Translations under genes and position numbers: made by a program
Shown here: in pieces, positions 33,862 to 43,027 of the stretch
Numbering within the stretch: the first letter of the stretch is position 1
Layout of the letters: every line of letters starts with the position of its first letter
Notes under the pieces: model-generated
Told to the model about the DNA's origin: nothing
Seen by the model: the letters and a program-made list of their open reading frames with translations, nothing else
Database searches by the model: none
Origin: UBA12088 sp041920275
GTDB taxonomy: Bacteria > Patescibacteriota > Minisyncoccia > Phycocordibacterales > UBA12088
Direction: 5' to 3'
DNA: 64,000 nucleotides
NCBI GenBank assembly: GCA_041920275.1
Contig: JAYRSE010000001.1
Coordinates: 7,448 to 71,447 of the forward strand

Positions 33862-34110
33862 TTACCCTTTGTCGGCTCTTGGCGGCATTCCGAGGGTGTG
33901 CCTTATTTCCGCCATTGCTTCGGCGTGCGCTTTGGTGAGCCGTGCTTGCTTTTCCAGCATCGCATCGATCACCGCCTGTTCTTCGGTGGATGTTCCGCAT
34001 GTCTCTCCCGGTACCTCAACAAGCCCTTGCGCGGCATGCACTTGTTCTATTGTGTCCAGAGATTTGCGATGTTCTCGGTACAATGCTTCGCCAAAACCCT
34101 TATTGCTCAT
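33862..34110 (-). CDS. Small hypothetical helical protein
   Basis: An 82-residue soluble protein, highly charged and probably all-helical (MLEKQARLTKAHAEAMAEIRHTL, about 51-73). It starts 18 nt after the stop of the GatB/YqeY-domain gene and so belongs to the same transcript. Its ATG has no obvious Shine-Dalgarno site. No family recognised; it resembles no domain I can name. Confidence 0.45.
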   Translation of the reverse strand: MSNKGFGEALYREHRKSLDTIEQVHAAQGLVEVPGETCGTSTEEQAVIDAMLEKQARLTKAHAEAMAEIRHTLGMPPRADKG

Positions 34111-34128
34111 ATTGAAGATAACTTTGCA

Positions 34129-34593
34129 TTAGCCCAACACTTGCTCGACAACCTCCTTGACGAGTGCGCCATCCGCGGTGCCTTTACATGCCGCCATGAC
34201 CGCACCGGTAAGTTTGCCGATGCCTGAACGGTCGGTAATGCCGAGCTCCGCCATCTTTGTGCGAACGATACCCTCGATCTCTTCGCGGGTGCGTTGCGGA
34301 GGGAGGTACGTTGCCAGTATCTGCGCCTCCGATCCCTCTTTTTCAGCAAGGTCCGGACGACCTCCCGTACGGAATTGCTCCGCGGCATCCTTTCGCTGTT
34401 TCAGTGCGCGACGTATGACCGAGAGTGTCTCGTTGTCGGAGAGTCGGTCTTGCGGAGTGCGCTTGGTCGCGGTGAGTTCCTGCATGAACATGGTAAGGAG
34501 ACCGCGCAGAACGCTCAGGCGCAATTCTTCGCGTGCTTTCATGGCGGCAACCATATCGGCACGTACCTGTTCCTGCAGATCCATATCTGTCAT
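34129..34593 (-). CDS. GatB/YqeY domain-containing protein
   Basis: A 154-residue stand-alone YqeY domain, related to the tail of GatB, the tRNA-dependent amidotransferase subunit. Signature parts are VRADMVAAMKAREELRLSVLRGL near the start, DAAEQFRTGGRPDLAEKEGSEAQILATYLP in the middle (continuous but well conserved) and GKLTGAVMAACKGTADG near the end. It may bind tRNA; its role is unsettled. ATG 34593 is taken as start (ATG 34584 is also possible). The gene is divergent from the P-type ATPase. Confidence 0.88.
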   Translation of the reverse strand: MTDMDLQEQVRADMVAAMKAREELRLSVLRGLLTMFMQELTATKRTPQDRLSDNETLSVIRRALKQRKDAAEQFRTGGRPDLAEKEGSEAQILATYLPPQRTREEIEGIVRTKMAELGITDRSGIGKLTGAVMAACKGTADGALVKEVVEQVLG

Positions 34594-34642
34594 GGTAGCA
34601 CGAAATACGATAACGCGCATGGGGTCGTTGTGGACTACCGTG

Positions 34643-34671
34643 TTTCGAATATCTCCGAAAAGCTCTATACT
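34643..34671 (+). promoter_or_regulatory. Promoter of the P-type ATPase gene
   Basis: TTTCGA (34643-34648), 17-nt spacer, TATACT (34666-34671), ending 7 nt before the ATG at 34679. Confidence 0.5.
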
Positions 34672-34678
34672 GAGCGCT

Positions 34679-37354
34679 ATGAGTGGCGGGGAAAAGAGTT
34701 GGGAACGAATGAATATCGATCAAGTGCGCCGTGTGCTTGCTGTCGACCTTGTGCAGGGACTTTCCGATGAGGAAGTCGCGCGAAGGAGCCGATTGTACGG
34801 AACGAACGAGTTGCGACGTACGAAGCAAGACAGTGTGCTCTCCATCATCGCTCGTCAGTTCAAGAACCCTCTCGTACTGGTGTTGTGTGCCGCAAGTGTG
34901 ATAACCGCACTGCTCGGAGAGTCGGTCGATTCCATTGTCATTTTGCTCGCACTTTGCATAAACGTGCTCGTCGGGACCTTCCAGGAGGAGCGTGCGGGGA
35001 AGGCGTTCGAAAAGCTTAACGCATCGCAGGAGCGTCATGCGATCGTGATCCGCAACGGAACCCGTGAAAATATCTTAGCGAAGGATCTCGTGCCCGGAGA
35101 CGTGTTGCTCATGGAGGGTGGCAATTTCGTACCCGCAGATGTGCGCTTGATCGAAGAGAAAGACCTTCGGGTGAACGAAGCCGCTCTGACGGGCGAGTGG
35201 CTTGCGGTCGCCAAGGACGTGGCGCCGCTTGCGAGTGCAGTACCGCTTGCCGAACGCGCCAATATGGCATGGATGGGTACGCTCATTGAGGCCGGCTATG
35301 GCAAGGGTGTCGTGGTCGATACGGGCGCACGCACACAGATCGGGCTGATCGCGAACGAGCTAGCGTCGATCGAAGAACAGGTGACCCCGCTCCAGCGGAA
35401 CATACGATCGATCGCGCATTTCATCTCCTACGCGATCGCGTTCGCATTGTTCTTGATCTTTGTTGTGGGAATGGTCAAGGGGTATGCGATACGAGAGATG
35501 TTCTTTATCGGCATCGCCGTCGCCGTTGCCGCCGTACCGACCGGGCTTCCCGCCGCCTTGACGATCGTGCTCGCGATCGGCATGGAGACCATTCTCAAGC
35601 GCGGAGGTCTGGTGCGAAACCTGCTCGCGGCGGAGACGCTCGGTAGTACGACCATGATACTCACCGACAAGACCGGTACGCTTACGGAGGCACGCATGAA
35701 GCTCGCGGGACTTTACAGTCGGCAAGGATCGAAAGATGGTGTGATCGTCCCCGTGGGCGATAATCGGTTCCTTCTGGAGCTGGCGGTCTTGGCCTCGGAT
35801 GCGTTCATAGAAGAAAAAGAGGATGCCCCGAACAAGCTTACCGTGCATGGTCGGCCCATCGAGAAGGCCGTTGCGTTGTGTGGGTTGGAAGTGGGGCTTG
35901 TGCAGAGCATCCTGCTCGAGGAAAACCCCTGTATCGATCGGTTGCAATTCACCTCGGCACGACGGTTCGGCGCATCATTGCATAAGCATCCTCACAAGAA
36001 AACCCACCGTCTGATCATAACCGGGGAGCCGGAGAAGCTCATCGAAGCGGCGACCACCTGTCGGGTCGAAGGAAAGCGTCAAAAAATGGCCGATGAAGAC
36101 CGACGAAGGTTCCATGAGACCATGGAACGGCTTGCCGGAGAAGGTAAACGGGTGATCGGTGTTGCGTATCGTGACGCAACGTTCGAGCGTATACCCGAGG
36201 ACGGTGCGGAGGTGAACGAGCTTCCGAAGAATCTCGTCTTGGCGGGTCTTATTGCGTTCGAAGACCCTATTCGTACGGATGTTCGGGTTGCTGTCGCGGA
36301 GGTCCGTGAGGCGGGTGCCCGCGTGATCATGCTCACCGGTGATAATCCGGAAACCGCTCGTCACATTGCTCGCGAAGTGGGTATTGTCGGGAAGGCGGAC
36401 GATATGGTGATACGAGGTGCTGAGATCGATGCGTGGGACGACCGAGAGTTGTACACGAAACTGCGCACGGTGCGTGTGATCGCGCGAGCATTGCCCGCCC
36501 ACAAGTTACGGATCGTGCGCTTGTTGAAGGCGCAAGGGGAGGTGGTGGCAATGACAGGTGACGGGATAAACGACGCACCGGCGTTGCGTGCGGCAAATAT
36601 CGGGGTATCGGTGGGGAGTGGCACCGAGGTTGCCAAGGAGGCAAGTGATCTGGTACTCATTGATGATAGTTTTTCGGTCATTGTGGCCGCTGTCGAGGAG
36701 GGGAGACGGATCATGGATAACCTCAAACGGATCATCGCGTTTCTTCTCTCCACCTCGTTCAGTGAGATCATTCTTATCGCCGGTGCGCTTGCGGGTGGCG
36801 TTTCAATCCCGCTTACTCCGGTGCAAATCCTGTGGGCGAACATTGTGGGCGGGGATCTTGTGAGTTTTGCGTACGCGTTTGAAAAGAAGGACCCGACCGT
36901 TATGCGTCGTGATCCGCGAAGTGCACGTGCGAAGAACATAGTCACAAAAAAGCTCATCTCGATGATCGTGATCCTTTCGATCGTTTCCGGCACCACGACC
37001 ATTCTTCTGTACTACTGGCTGTTGGGAAGAGGGGTTTCGATGGAAGAGATCCGCACCATCATGTTCGTCACCATTTCGCTCGACAGTATTTTCTTCAGCT
37101 TTTCTTTGAAAGCGTTCGACACTCCCGTGTGGCGTGTCAACATATTCGACAATCGATACCTGTTGGGTACGCTTTCCTTCAGTCTCGTACTTCTGATCAT
37201 TGCATTGTTCTTCGCTCCCATGCGGGAACTGCTTTCACTCGTTACGCTTGCGCCGTGGGAATTCGGACTCTTGCTCGGCGTCGGTCTCTTTAACTTGGCA
37301 ACGATCGAGGTGGTAAAATGGGCGTATTTTCAGCGGTCGGCACGCAACTCGTAG
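34679..37354 (+). CDS. P2-type cation-transporting ATPase with altered ion-binding residues
   Basis: An 891-residue P-type ATPase with the SERCA/PMR1 domain order: N-terminal cation-ATPase domain, actuator loop with LTGEW in place of TGES, Asp330 phosphorylation site in DKTGTLT, nucleotide domain, MTGDGINDAPAL hinge and C-terminal helices. In helix 4 the PEGL motif is PTGL (Thr288 for the Ca2+ ligand Glu). In helix 6, SERCA's N-x2-T-D appears as N721-I-V-G-G-D726, without the Thr and with the Asp shifted by one. A transporter is likely but Ca2+ should not be assumed. ATG 34679 follows TATACT by 7 nt. Confidence 0.88.
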   Translation: MSGGEKSWERMNIDQVRRVLAVDLVQGLSDEEVARRSRLYGTNELRRTKQDSVLSIIARQFKNPLVLVLCAASVITALLGESVDSIVILLALCINVLVGTFQEERAGKAFEKLNASQERHAIVIRNGTRENILAKDLVPGDVLLMEGGNFVPADVRLIEEKDLRVNEAALTGEWLAVAKDVAPLASAVPLAERANMAWMGTLIEAGYGKGVVVDTGARTQIGLIANELASIEEQVTPLQRNIRSIAHFISYAIAFALFLIFVVGMVKGYAIREMFFIGIAVAVAAVPTGLPAALTIVLAIGMETILKRGGLVRNLLAAETLGSTTMILTDKTGTLTEARMKLAGLYSRQGSKDGVIVPVGDNRFLLELAVLASDAFIEEKEDAPNKLTVHGRPIEKAVALCGLEVGLVQSILLEENPCIDRLQFTSARRFGASLHKHPHKKTHRLIITGEPEKLIEAATTCRVEGKRQKMADEDRRRFHETMERLAGEGKRVIGVAYRDATFERIPEDGAEVNELPKNLVLAGLIAFEDPIRTDVRVAVAEVREAGARVIMLTGDNPETARHIAREVGIVGKADDMVIRGAEIDAWDDRELYTKLRTVRVIARALPAHKLRIVRLLKAQGEVVAMTGDGINDAPALRAANIGVSVGSGTEVAKEASDLVLIDDSFSVIVAAVEEGRRIMDNLKRIIAFLLSTSFSEIILIAGALAGGVSIPLTPVQILWANIVGGDLVSFAYAFEKKDPTVMRRDPRSARAKNIVTKKLISMIVILSIVSGTTTILLYYWLLGRGVSMEEIRTIMFVTISLDSIFFSFSLKAFDTPVWRVNIFDNRYLLGTLSFSLVLLIIALFFAPMRELLSLVTLAPWEFGLLLGVGLFNLATIEVVKWAYFQRSARNS

Positions 37355-37380
37355 CCCCGCCCGGGCGTCGCTCCGAGGCG

Positions 37381-37409
37381 TTGTTTTTTGTGCGGAATTC
37401 GGGTATATC
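37381..37409 (+). promoter_or_regulatory. Promoter of the hypothetical gene at 37449
   Basis: TTGTTT (37381-37386), 17-nt spacer, TATATC (37404-37409). The leader of about 33 nt contains GGAGGT (37438-37443) before the ATG. Just upstream, after the P-type ATPase stop, a GC-rich stretch with a T run (37356-37389) may act as a terminator. Confidence 0.55.
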
Positions 37410-37448
37410 TTAGGTGGAGAATAAATCACCAGCACTGCGGAGGTCACG

Positions 37449-38135
37449 ATGCAAAGGGTTCTGGAGGTTCCGCCGTCGTTTGAAGCGGCAATGCGGAGTT
37501 TGCTTTCGCACCATGCGGATAGGTTGATCGACCTCATTCCGCTTGATCACTGTACGGTCTGTACCGCCACACAAACGAACGGTGCATTCCCGGTCAGAAT
37601 ATTCTTGGAGCGGGACATGGTCGATGTGCGGGGTGTTACCGGTTCACGGAGCACCGCGAACCGAGCGAGGAAGGTGATAGGGTCGGCAAGGTGTCAGTTT
37701 GCCGCGCAGCATACGGGTTCGCGATTGCACATCTATCAAAAATCCTTGAGCAAGTACGCGCAAGAACATCCGTGTTGTCACGATGTGGTGTATTACATAC
37801 CCCGCATACCCGCTCTCCACTCCCCGAATGAGGTCTTCACGGAGCGGTGTCGGATCCACAATCTTGTGTGCCGGTGGGTTGGAGCGTTAAAGATGGGCGG
37901 GGTGCTCGTAGTGGTGCTCGTCAACCCTTGCACACATCTCACGTTCGAGTTCCGCAACACGCTCGCACGATGTGTCAGACACGCGCTCGAATTCGCAGGT
38001 GCTTCTTTGCGGGAAGAGTGCGTGCTCGACCTGCCGGATCTTGATGTTCCGGAGGGGCGTACGGACGAGCAAATACGTGTCGCCCGTTCCTGTCTGCTGC
38101 TTGTCGGACAAGGAGGGGAAGGAGGGCTGTGTTAA
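37449..38135 (+). CDS. Hypothetical cysteine-rich protein
   Basis: A 228-residue soluble protein with many cysteines (for instance HCTVCTA about 34-40, HPCCHD about 106-111, and a C-terminal Cys). The segment CRWVGALKMGGVLVVVLVNP (about 140-159) resembles the late strand of a Rossmann-like methyltransferase, but no cofactor-binding glycine motif is visible, so no function is assigned. The start is firm: GGAGGT 5 nt before the ATG. The upstream promoter and leader resemble those of the genes at 14191 and 31981. Confidence 0.55.
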   Translation: MQRVLEVPPSFEAAMRSLLSHHADRLIDLIPLDHCTVCTATQTNGAFPVRIFLERDMVDVRGVTGSRSTANRARKVIGSARCQFAAQHTGSRLHIYQKSLSKYAQEHPCCHDVVYYIPRIPALHSPNEVFTERCRIHNLVCRWVGALKMGGVLVVVLVNPCTHLTFEFRNTLARCVRHALEFAGASLREECVLDLPDLDVPEGRTDEQIRVARSCLLLVGQGGEGGLC

Positions 38136-38191
38136 GCCCGCGGGGTCGTTTCAATGCGACCCCTTTCGTATACAGACCGATCTCTTCGCGG

Positions 38192-38197
38192 TACAAT
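38192..38197 (+). promoter_or_regulatory. -10 element of rmuC
   Basis: TACAAT ending 8 nt before the ATG at 38206; no good -35. Confidence 0.5.
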
Positions 38198-38205
38198 GGG
38201 TACCT

Positions 38206-39270
38206 ATGGAGCCATTGATCGCAGTACTTGTCGTACTTCTCATCGCCAATGTCGTGCTTGTTTTCATGTTGGTGCGCGGACGTGAAAAGAAGGATGATGG
38301 TTCGGCGCTTTTACTCCAGCAGCAGCTTCAAGAACTTTCACGAACGCTCGATACTCGGCTTTCCGAGTCGACCCGTCATGTGCAGCAGTCGCTTCAGAAC
38401 CAGCTCTCCGAAAGCGCCTCGCTCGTTCGAGAGGTCACCGCAGGACTCACCAAACTCGATGAGACCAACCGGCAGGTCGTGTCGTTCGCCGATGAGCTTC
38501 AGAACTTGCAGGATATTCTAAAAAACCCGAAACAACGCGGGGTACTCGGGGAGTACTACTTGGAGACCGTGCTCAAGAACGTGCTTCCTCCGGGTCGTTT
38601 TCAAATGCAGTACGCGTTTGCGGACGGGGACGTTGTTGATGCCGCCGTATTTTTGGACAAAGGAAAAGTGCTTCCCATTGATTCGAAGTTCTCGCTCGAG
38701 AATTATAACCGTCTCATAGAGACGCGAGACCATGCGGAGCGGGACCGTCTCGAAAAGTCTTTCCGTCAGGATCTCAAACAACGTATTGATGAGACGTCGA
38801 AGTATATTCGACCTCGCGAGAATACCATGGACTTCGCGTTCATGTTCATTCCGAGCGAGGGCATCTACTACGATCTTTTGGTGAACCAAGTGGGAGCGAT
38901 GCGTTCGACGAGCCGTGACTTGCTTGAGTATGCATTTCGAGACAAGAAGGTCATCATTGTTTCCCCGACAAGCTTTTTGGCATACCTTCAGACCGTGCTC
39001 CAGGGACTGCGCGCACTTGAGATAGAGGAGGGTGCCAAGGAGATACGCAAGAATGTTGAACAGCTCGGTCGGCACCTGCAAACGTACGCCGATTTTCATA
39101 CAAAGCTGGGCGCTTCACTTGCAACCACGGTGAATCATTACAATGCCTCGGGAAAGGAGTTCTTGAAGATCGACAAGGATGTGCTGCGCATCACTTCGGA
39201 GAGTCCGGAGCTCACGCATGGTGCGGTGGAGCGTCCGCTGCCGACGGGAGAGCGCGAAAATGACCGCTAG
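38206..39270 (+). CDS. rmuC: DNA recombination protein RmuC
   Basis: A 354-residue RmuC. One N-terminal membrane helix (3-22, PLIAVLVVLLIANVVLVFML), a coiled coil (about 35-90) and a nuclease-like core with QRGVLGEYYLETVLKNVLPP, VLPIDSKFSLENYNRL and FMFIPSEGIYYDLL. RmuC limits inversions and may cut aberrant DNA structures. ATG 38206 is chosen because TACAAT ends 8 nt before it and an in-frame upstream extension overlaps the previous gene. It is followed by rplU, which has its own promoter. Confidence 0.92.
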   Translation: MEPLIAVLVVLLIANVVLVFMLVRGREKKDDGSALLLQQQLQELSRTLDTRLSESTRHVQQSLQNQLSESASLVREVTAGLTKLDETNRQVVSFADELQNLQDILKNPKQRGVLGEYYLETVLKNVLPPGRFQMQYAFADGDVVDAAVFLDKGKVLPIDSKFSLENYNRLIETRDHAERDRLEKSFRQDLKQRIDETSKYIRPRENTMDFAFMFIPSEGIYYDLLVNQVGAMRSTSRDLLEYAFRDKKVIIVSPTSFLAYLQTVLQGLRALEIEEGAKEIRKNVEQLGRHLQTYADFHTKLGASLATTVNHYNASGKEFLKIDKDVLRITSESPELTHGAVERPLPTGERENDR

Positions 39271-39282
39271 TGTCGAGTGCGG

Positions 39283-39310
39283 TTGCATTTTTAGCGATCC
39301 GGTGTATAAT
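39283..39310 (+). promoter_or_regulatory. Promoter of rplU
   Basis: TTGCAT (39283-39288), 16-nt spacer, TATAAT (39305-39310), ending 7 nt before ATG 39318. An ATG inside the -10 box (39309) is in frame but would lie upstream of the transcript start. Confidence 0.75.
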
Positions 39311-39317
39311 GGATGTA

Positions 39318-39629
39318 ATGGCATTTGCTATTGTCGAAACGGGCGGAAAGCAGTATCGCATCACCGAGGGCGATGTGTTTCGTGTGGAAAAACTCGCCGG
39401 TCACAAGGCCGGAGACACGGTCGTGTTCGACAAGGTGTTGCTTGTGGATGATGGCGAGGAGACGGTCGTCGGCACTCCGTACATCGAGGGCAAGACGATC
39501 GAGGTGACACTGATCGAAGAAGGAAAAGGCAAGAAGCTGCATATACAGAAGTTCAAATCCAAGAGCCGCTACAAGAGGCGTCTCGGTCATCGTCAGGTTT
39601 TCTCGAAAGTACAGGCGAGCGCACTTTAA
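39318..39629 (+). CDS. rplU: 50S ribosomal protein L21
   Basis: A 103-residue ribosomal protein with the L21 pattern: MAFAIVETGGKQYRITEGD at the start, VLLVDDGEETVVGTPYI in the middle and the basic end KFKSKSRYKRRLGHRQ. It binds 23S rRNA with L20. The ATG at 39318 is supported by family length and by the promoter 7 nt upstream. The usual neighbour rpmA (L27) does not follow; a strong terminator does, so here it is a single-gene transcript. Confidence 0.95.
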   Translation: MAFAIVETGGKQYRITEGDVFRVEKLAGHKAGDTVVFDKVLLVDDGEETVVGTPYIEGKTIEVTLIEEGKGKKLHIQKFKSKSRYKRRLGHRQVFSKVQASAL

Positions 39630-39652
39630 GTGTAGGCGATATTGCGGAGTGT

Positions 39653-39672
39653 ACCGCGGGAGCGGTTTTTTT
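39653..39672 (+). terminator. Terminator of rplU
   Basis: ACCGC / GCGGT with loop GGGA followed by seven T. Confidence 0.85.
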
Positions 39673-39836
39673 GTGTTCGGAACTCAATATCGCCGGTGTA
39701 GGCACTTGACCGTGTCGAACAAGGAACGGATGACGGTGTCAAGGTATGGTGTGCCGGGGTATATGGTACCGTATGGGTGATGACAGGTCTTCAATTGATG
39801 TGGTGAAGCCTTTCGCGAATAATCGATCATTTTTCC

Positions 39837-41657
39837 ATGTGCGGTATCATCGGATATACGGGCGTACGGCCGGCAAGCCCCATCCTGCTCGACGGTCTTC
39901 GTTTGATGGAGTATCGAGGGTATGACTCCGCGGGGATCTATGTCCCGGGCTCCGGTGTGTTCAAGGCGGTCGGTCCGGTACAGAACCTGTCCGATACGAT
40001 TCCCGGTCTGCTGCCGTGGAATGCCGGTATCGGCCACACGCGTTGGGCAACTCACGGGGTGCCGAACACCGCGAACGCGCATCCACATTCCGACGCTCGT
40101 GGTAGGATCTGGCTCGTACACAACGGTATCATAGAAAATTTTACGGAGTTGCGAGACATGCTTGTTCGGCGGGGACATGTGTTCTTGTCCGAGACGGATA
40201 CCGAGGTGCTCGCGCACTGTATCGGTGAAGAGTATGATAAAACACATGACCTCGCTCGCGCGGTGACCTCCGCATTCATGTACGTGCGTGGCACGTACGG
40301 CATCGCGGTCATGAGCGAAGATGAACCGGATACGATACTTGCCGCTCGAATGGGAAGTCCGATCGCGATCGGGATCAAAGATGCGGAATATATCGTCGCG
40401 AGCGATACTGCGCCGCTCTTGCGACATACCCAGCAAGTGCTCTATTTGAGCGATGGTGAGTACGCGCTCTTGAAGCCGAGCGGATATGTGGTTTGCAGCT
40501 TCGACCATGAAAAGCGGTCGCCGGATATCCAGATGCTCACCATGTCCGTTGACGCGGTGCAAAAGGGCGGGTACCCGCACTTCATGCTCAAGGAGATCAT
40601 GGAAATTCCACACGTGCTCGAAAATAGCGCACGTGGCAGAATCGTGGTCGTTGATGGTACCGCGCGTCTCGGTGGTCTGGATGCGCATGCCGAACTGTTG
40701 CGAAAGGTCACACGCATGACCATTGTCGGATGCGGATCCGCATACTACGCGGGCATGGTCGGCAAGTTGCTGTTCGAAGATCTGGCGGGCATTCCCGCGG
40801 AGATCGAGATCGCATCGGAGTACCGTCATCGAACCATCGTGCCTCAGGCGCACCATGCCGCACTGTTCATTTCGCAGTCGGGTGAGACGGCTGATACGCT
40901 GGCGTCCTTGCGCGCCGTGAAGCGTGTCGGTATGCCGACCATCGGCATTGTGAACGTGGTCGGTTCGACCATAGCGCGAGAGACCGATATGGGAGTGTAC
41001 AATCATGCAGGTCCCGAGATCGGCGTCGCCTCAACGAAGGCGTTCTTGAGTCAGCTCGAAGTCCTCACCCTTGTTGCGATCGCTCTCGGTCGGACGCGCG
41101 GCCTTTCCGAAGCGAGAGGTGCGGGTATCCTTCTCGAACTCAGGGAGCTCAAGGGTAAGGTTGAGCGGATACTCGAACAACGTGAAGTAATTCGGCGTCT
41201 GGCAGAGGAGTATCTCGGGTATGACGATTTTCTTTACCTGGGTCGCGGGTACAATGTTGCGACCGCGTACGAAGGGGCGTTGAAGTTGAAAGAGGTCTCG
41301 TATGTCCACGCGGAAGGGTATCCTGCGGGTGAGATGAAACACGGTCCGATCGCCATGATCGACGAGACCTTTCCTTCGATCGTCATTGTGCCCGGCGATC
41401 AATACTACGAAAAAAATCGGAGTGCGATCCAAGAATTGCGCGCACGTTCGGGAAGGGTCCTTGCGATCGCGACCGAAGGCGATAGCGACATCGCCCGTTT
41501 GGTCGATGATGTGTTCCATATTCCCGATACGATGGAGATGTTGACACCGATACTCGCCAACGTGCCGTTGCAATTGTTCGCATATTACATGGGCGTCTTG
41601 CGCGGGTTCAATGTCGACCGTCCGCGCAACCTCGCAAAAAGCGTTACCGTGGAGTGA
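39837..41657 (+). CDS. glmS: Glucosamine-6-phosphate synthase (isomerizing)
   Basis: A 606-residue enzyme making glucosamine-6-phosphate from fructose-6-phosphate and glutamine, the first step toward UDP-GlcNAc and peptidoglycan. Cys2 (after Met removal the N-terminal nucleophile) starts the glutaminase domain MCGIIGYTG; GHTRWATHG and VHNGIIEN follow. Two SIS domains carry GCGSAYYAG and ISQSGETADT, and the end is PRNLAKSVTVE. Complete and of normal length. In the 164 nt upstream I see no clear promoter and no glmS ribozyme. Confidence 0.97.
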   Translation: MCGIIGYTGVRPASPILLDGLRLMEYRGYDSAGIYVPGSGVFKAVGPVQNLSDTIPGLLPWNAGIGHTRWATHGVPNTANAHPHSDARGRIWLVHNGIIENFTELRDMLVRRGHVFLSETDTEVLAHCIGEEYDKTHDLARAVTSAFMYVRGTYGIAVMSEDEPDTILAARMGSPIAIGIKDAEYIVASDTAPLLRHTQQVLYLSDGEYALLKPSGYVVCSFDHEKRSPDIQMLTMSVDAVQKGGYPHFMLKEIMEIPHVLENSARGRIVVVDGTARLGGLDAHAELLRKVTRMTIVGCGSAYYAGMVGKLLFEDLAGIPAEIEIASEYRHRTIVPQAHHAALFISQSGETADTLASLRAVKRVGMPTIGIVNVVGSTIARETDMGVYNHAGPEIGVASTKAFLSQLEVLTLVAIALGRTRGLSEARGAGILLELRELKGKVERILEQREVIRRLAEEYLGYDDFLYLGRGYNVATAYEGALKLKEVSYVHAEGYPAGEMKHGPIAMIDETFPSIVIVPGDQYYEKNRSAIQELRARSGRVLAIATEGDSDIARLVDDVFHIPDTMEMLTPILANVPLQLFAYYMGVLRGFNVDRPRNLAKSVTVE

Positions 41658-41736
41658 TGGCGCATGAAAGGATCGAACCCGCCCGTGCGTTATAAGGGTA
41701 GCGCGGTGTTTATGAGTATCTTAAAACGATCCCCCT

Positions 41737-43002
41737 ATGAAACTGCGATACGGTGAAGTGTTTCGGTCGTTGCATCTTTCGAACGAAGTGTTACGTACGG
41801 TAGTGGTCGCCACCGCGACCTCTGCGGCGTTTGTGCTTCTCGTGGCGGGTTTTGCGTATCGGTACCGCTTCGAGTTGTTCCCGGATATGGCGGCAGGTGT
41901 GGGCGAGCGATCGGTCTCTGAAATGGAGGCGTATACTCGTGCGACTGAGCCGATAGTCGACGTGGTGGCGCGAGCGAGCGATGCGGTGGTGTCGGTCGTT
42001 ATCACCAAGGACATACCCGTACTGGAGCGATATTACGAACGCGTCAATCCGTTCGAGGACTTTGGTTTTTTCGGCGGTGGGTTCGAAGTGCCTCGTGTGC
42101 GCCAATTGGGTACCGAGGAGCGCGAGGTGGGTGGCGGCACCGGTTTCTTCGTGTCGGATGACGGCCTGTTGGTTACCAACCGTCATGTCGTCGAAGATGA
42201 AGAAGCTCGGTACAGTATCGTCACGAATGCGGGAACGCATTACGAAGCGGAAGTGTTGGTGCGTGACACGCGTTTGGACATCGCGATACTGCGTGTGGAA
42301 GATGTTCCGAAGGAGGAGTATTCGCCCCTTGTGTTCGGCGATTCGAGCGCGCTCCTTCCGGGGCAAACCGTGATCGCGATCGGGAACGCACTTACGGAGT
42401 TTCGTAATTCGGTGTCGGTAGGGGTCGTCTCCGGGCTTTCACGAACGATCACGGCGGGGGATCGCTACGGCGGCCGTACCGAGCGTCTCGACGGTGTCAT
42501 CCAAACCGATGCGGCGATAAACCCGGGTAACAGCGGTGGGCCGCTTCTCGACCTTACCGGTGCGGTCGTGGGTGTCAATGTGGCCGTTGCGGGAGGTGCG
42601 GAGAACATCGGTTTCGCGATCCCCGCACAGGTGGTCGCAAGCGCGGTCGCGTCGGTGCAAGAGCATGGTGAGATCCGTAGACCGTATCTCGGTGTTCGGT
42701 ATATTGAACTCTCCGATACGATCGCGCGAAACAATGAGTTGCCGGTCTCCTACGGCGCATGGTTGAAAGGAGGTGTTGACGGTCCGGCGATCATCAAGGA
42801 CTCGCCGGCGGCTCGTGCCGGGCTGGTCGAGAACGACATCATTGTTTCTTTTGGCGGGGTCTCGCTCGAAAAGAGGTCGCTCGCCGCGTCGGTGCAAGAG
42901 CATGCGGTGGGCGAACGTGTCAAGGTGGAATACCTGCGAGAGGGTGAGCGGCACACCGCCGAAGTCGCTCTTGAACGTATGCCGGAGGGGCAGGGCGAGT
43001 AG
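41737..43002 (+). CDS. HtrA/DegP-type S1C serine protease
   Basis: A 421-residue membrane-anchored protease. One N-terminal helix (about 21-40) is followed by a trypsin-like domain with the triad His150 (TNRHVVED), Asp181 (TRLDIAIL) and Ser266 (NPGNSGGPL), then a single PDZ domain (about 305-415; AGLVENDIIVSFGGV). It should degrade or refold damaged proteins outside the membrane. A possible -10 (TATCTT, about 41717) lies 14 nt before the ATG. Recr is convergent. Confidence 0.95.
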   Translation: MKLRYGEVFRSLHLSNEVLRTVVVATATSAAFVLLVAGFAYRYRFELFPDMAAGVGERSVSEMEAYTRATEPIVDVVARASDAVVSVVITKDIPVLERYYERVNPFEDFGFFGGGFEVPRVRQLGTEEREVGGGTGFFVSDDGLLVTNRHVVEDEEARYSIVTNAGTHYEAEVLVRDTRLDIAILRVEDVPKEEYSPLVFGDSSALLPGQTVIAIGNALTEFRNSVSVGVVSGLSRTITAGDRYGGRTERLDGVIQTDAAINPGNSGGPLLDLTGAVVGVNVAVAGGAENIGFAIPAQVVASAVASVQEHGEIRRPYLGVRYIELSDTIARNNELPVSYGAWLKGGVDGPAIIKDSPAARAGLVENDIIVSFGGVSLEKRSLAASVQEHAVGERVKVEYLREGERHTAEVALERMPEGQGE

Positions 43003-43027
43003 TGTCGATCGCCGATCTCGGAAGCTT

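Noticed and set aside
39673..39836. A glmS ribozyme upstream of glmS
   Set aside because: No conserved ribozyme core was visible in the 164-nt spacer, and the family is mostly in Firmicutes.
39684..41006. A 440-codon open frame opposite glmS
   Set aside because: Antisense to a full-length enzyme gene; composition (His/Arg-rich) is that of a shadow frame.
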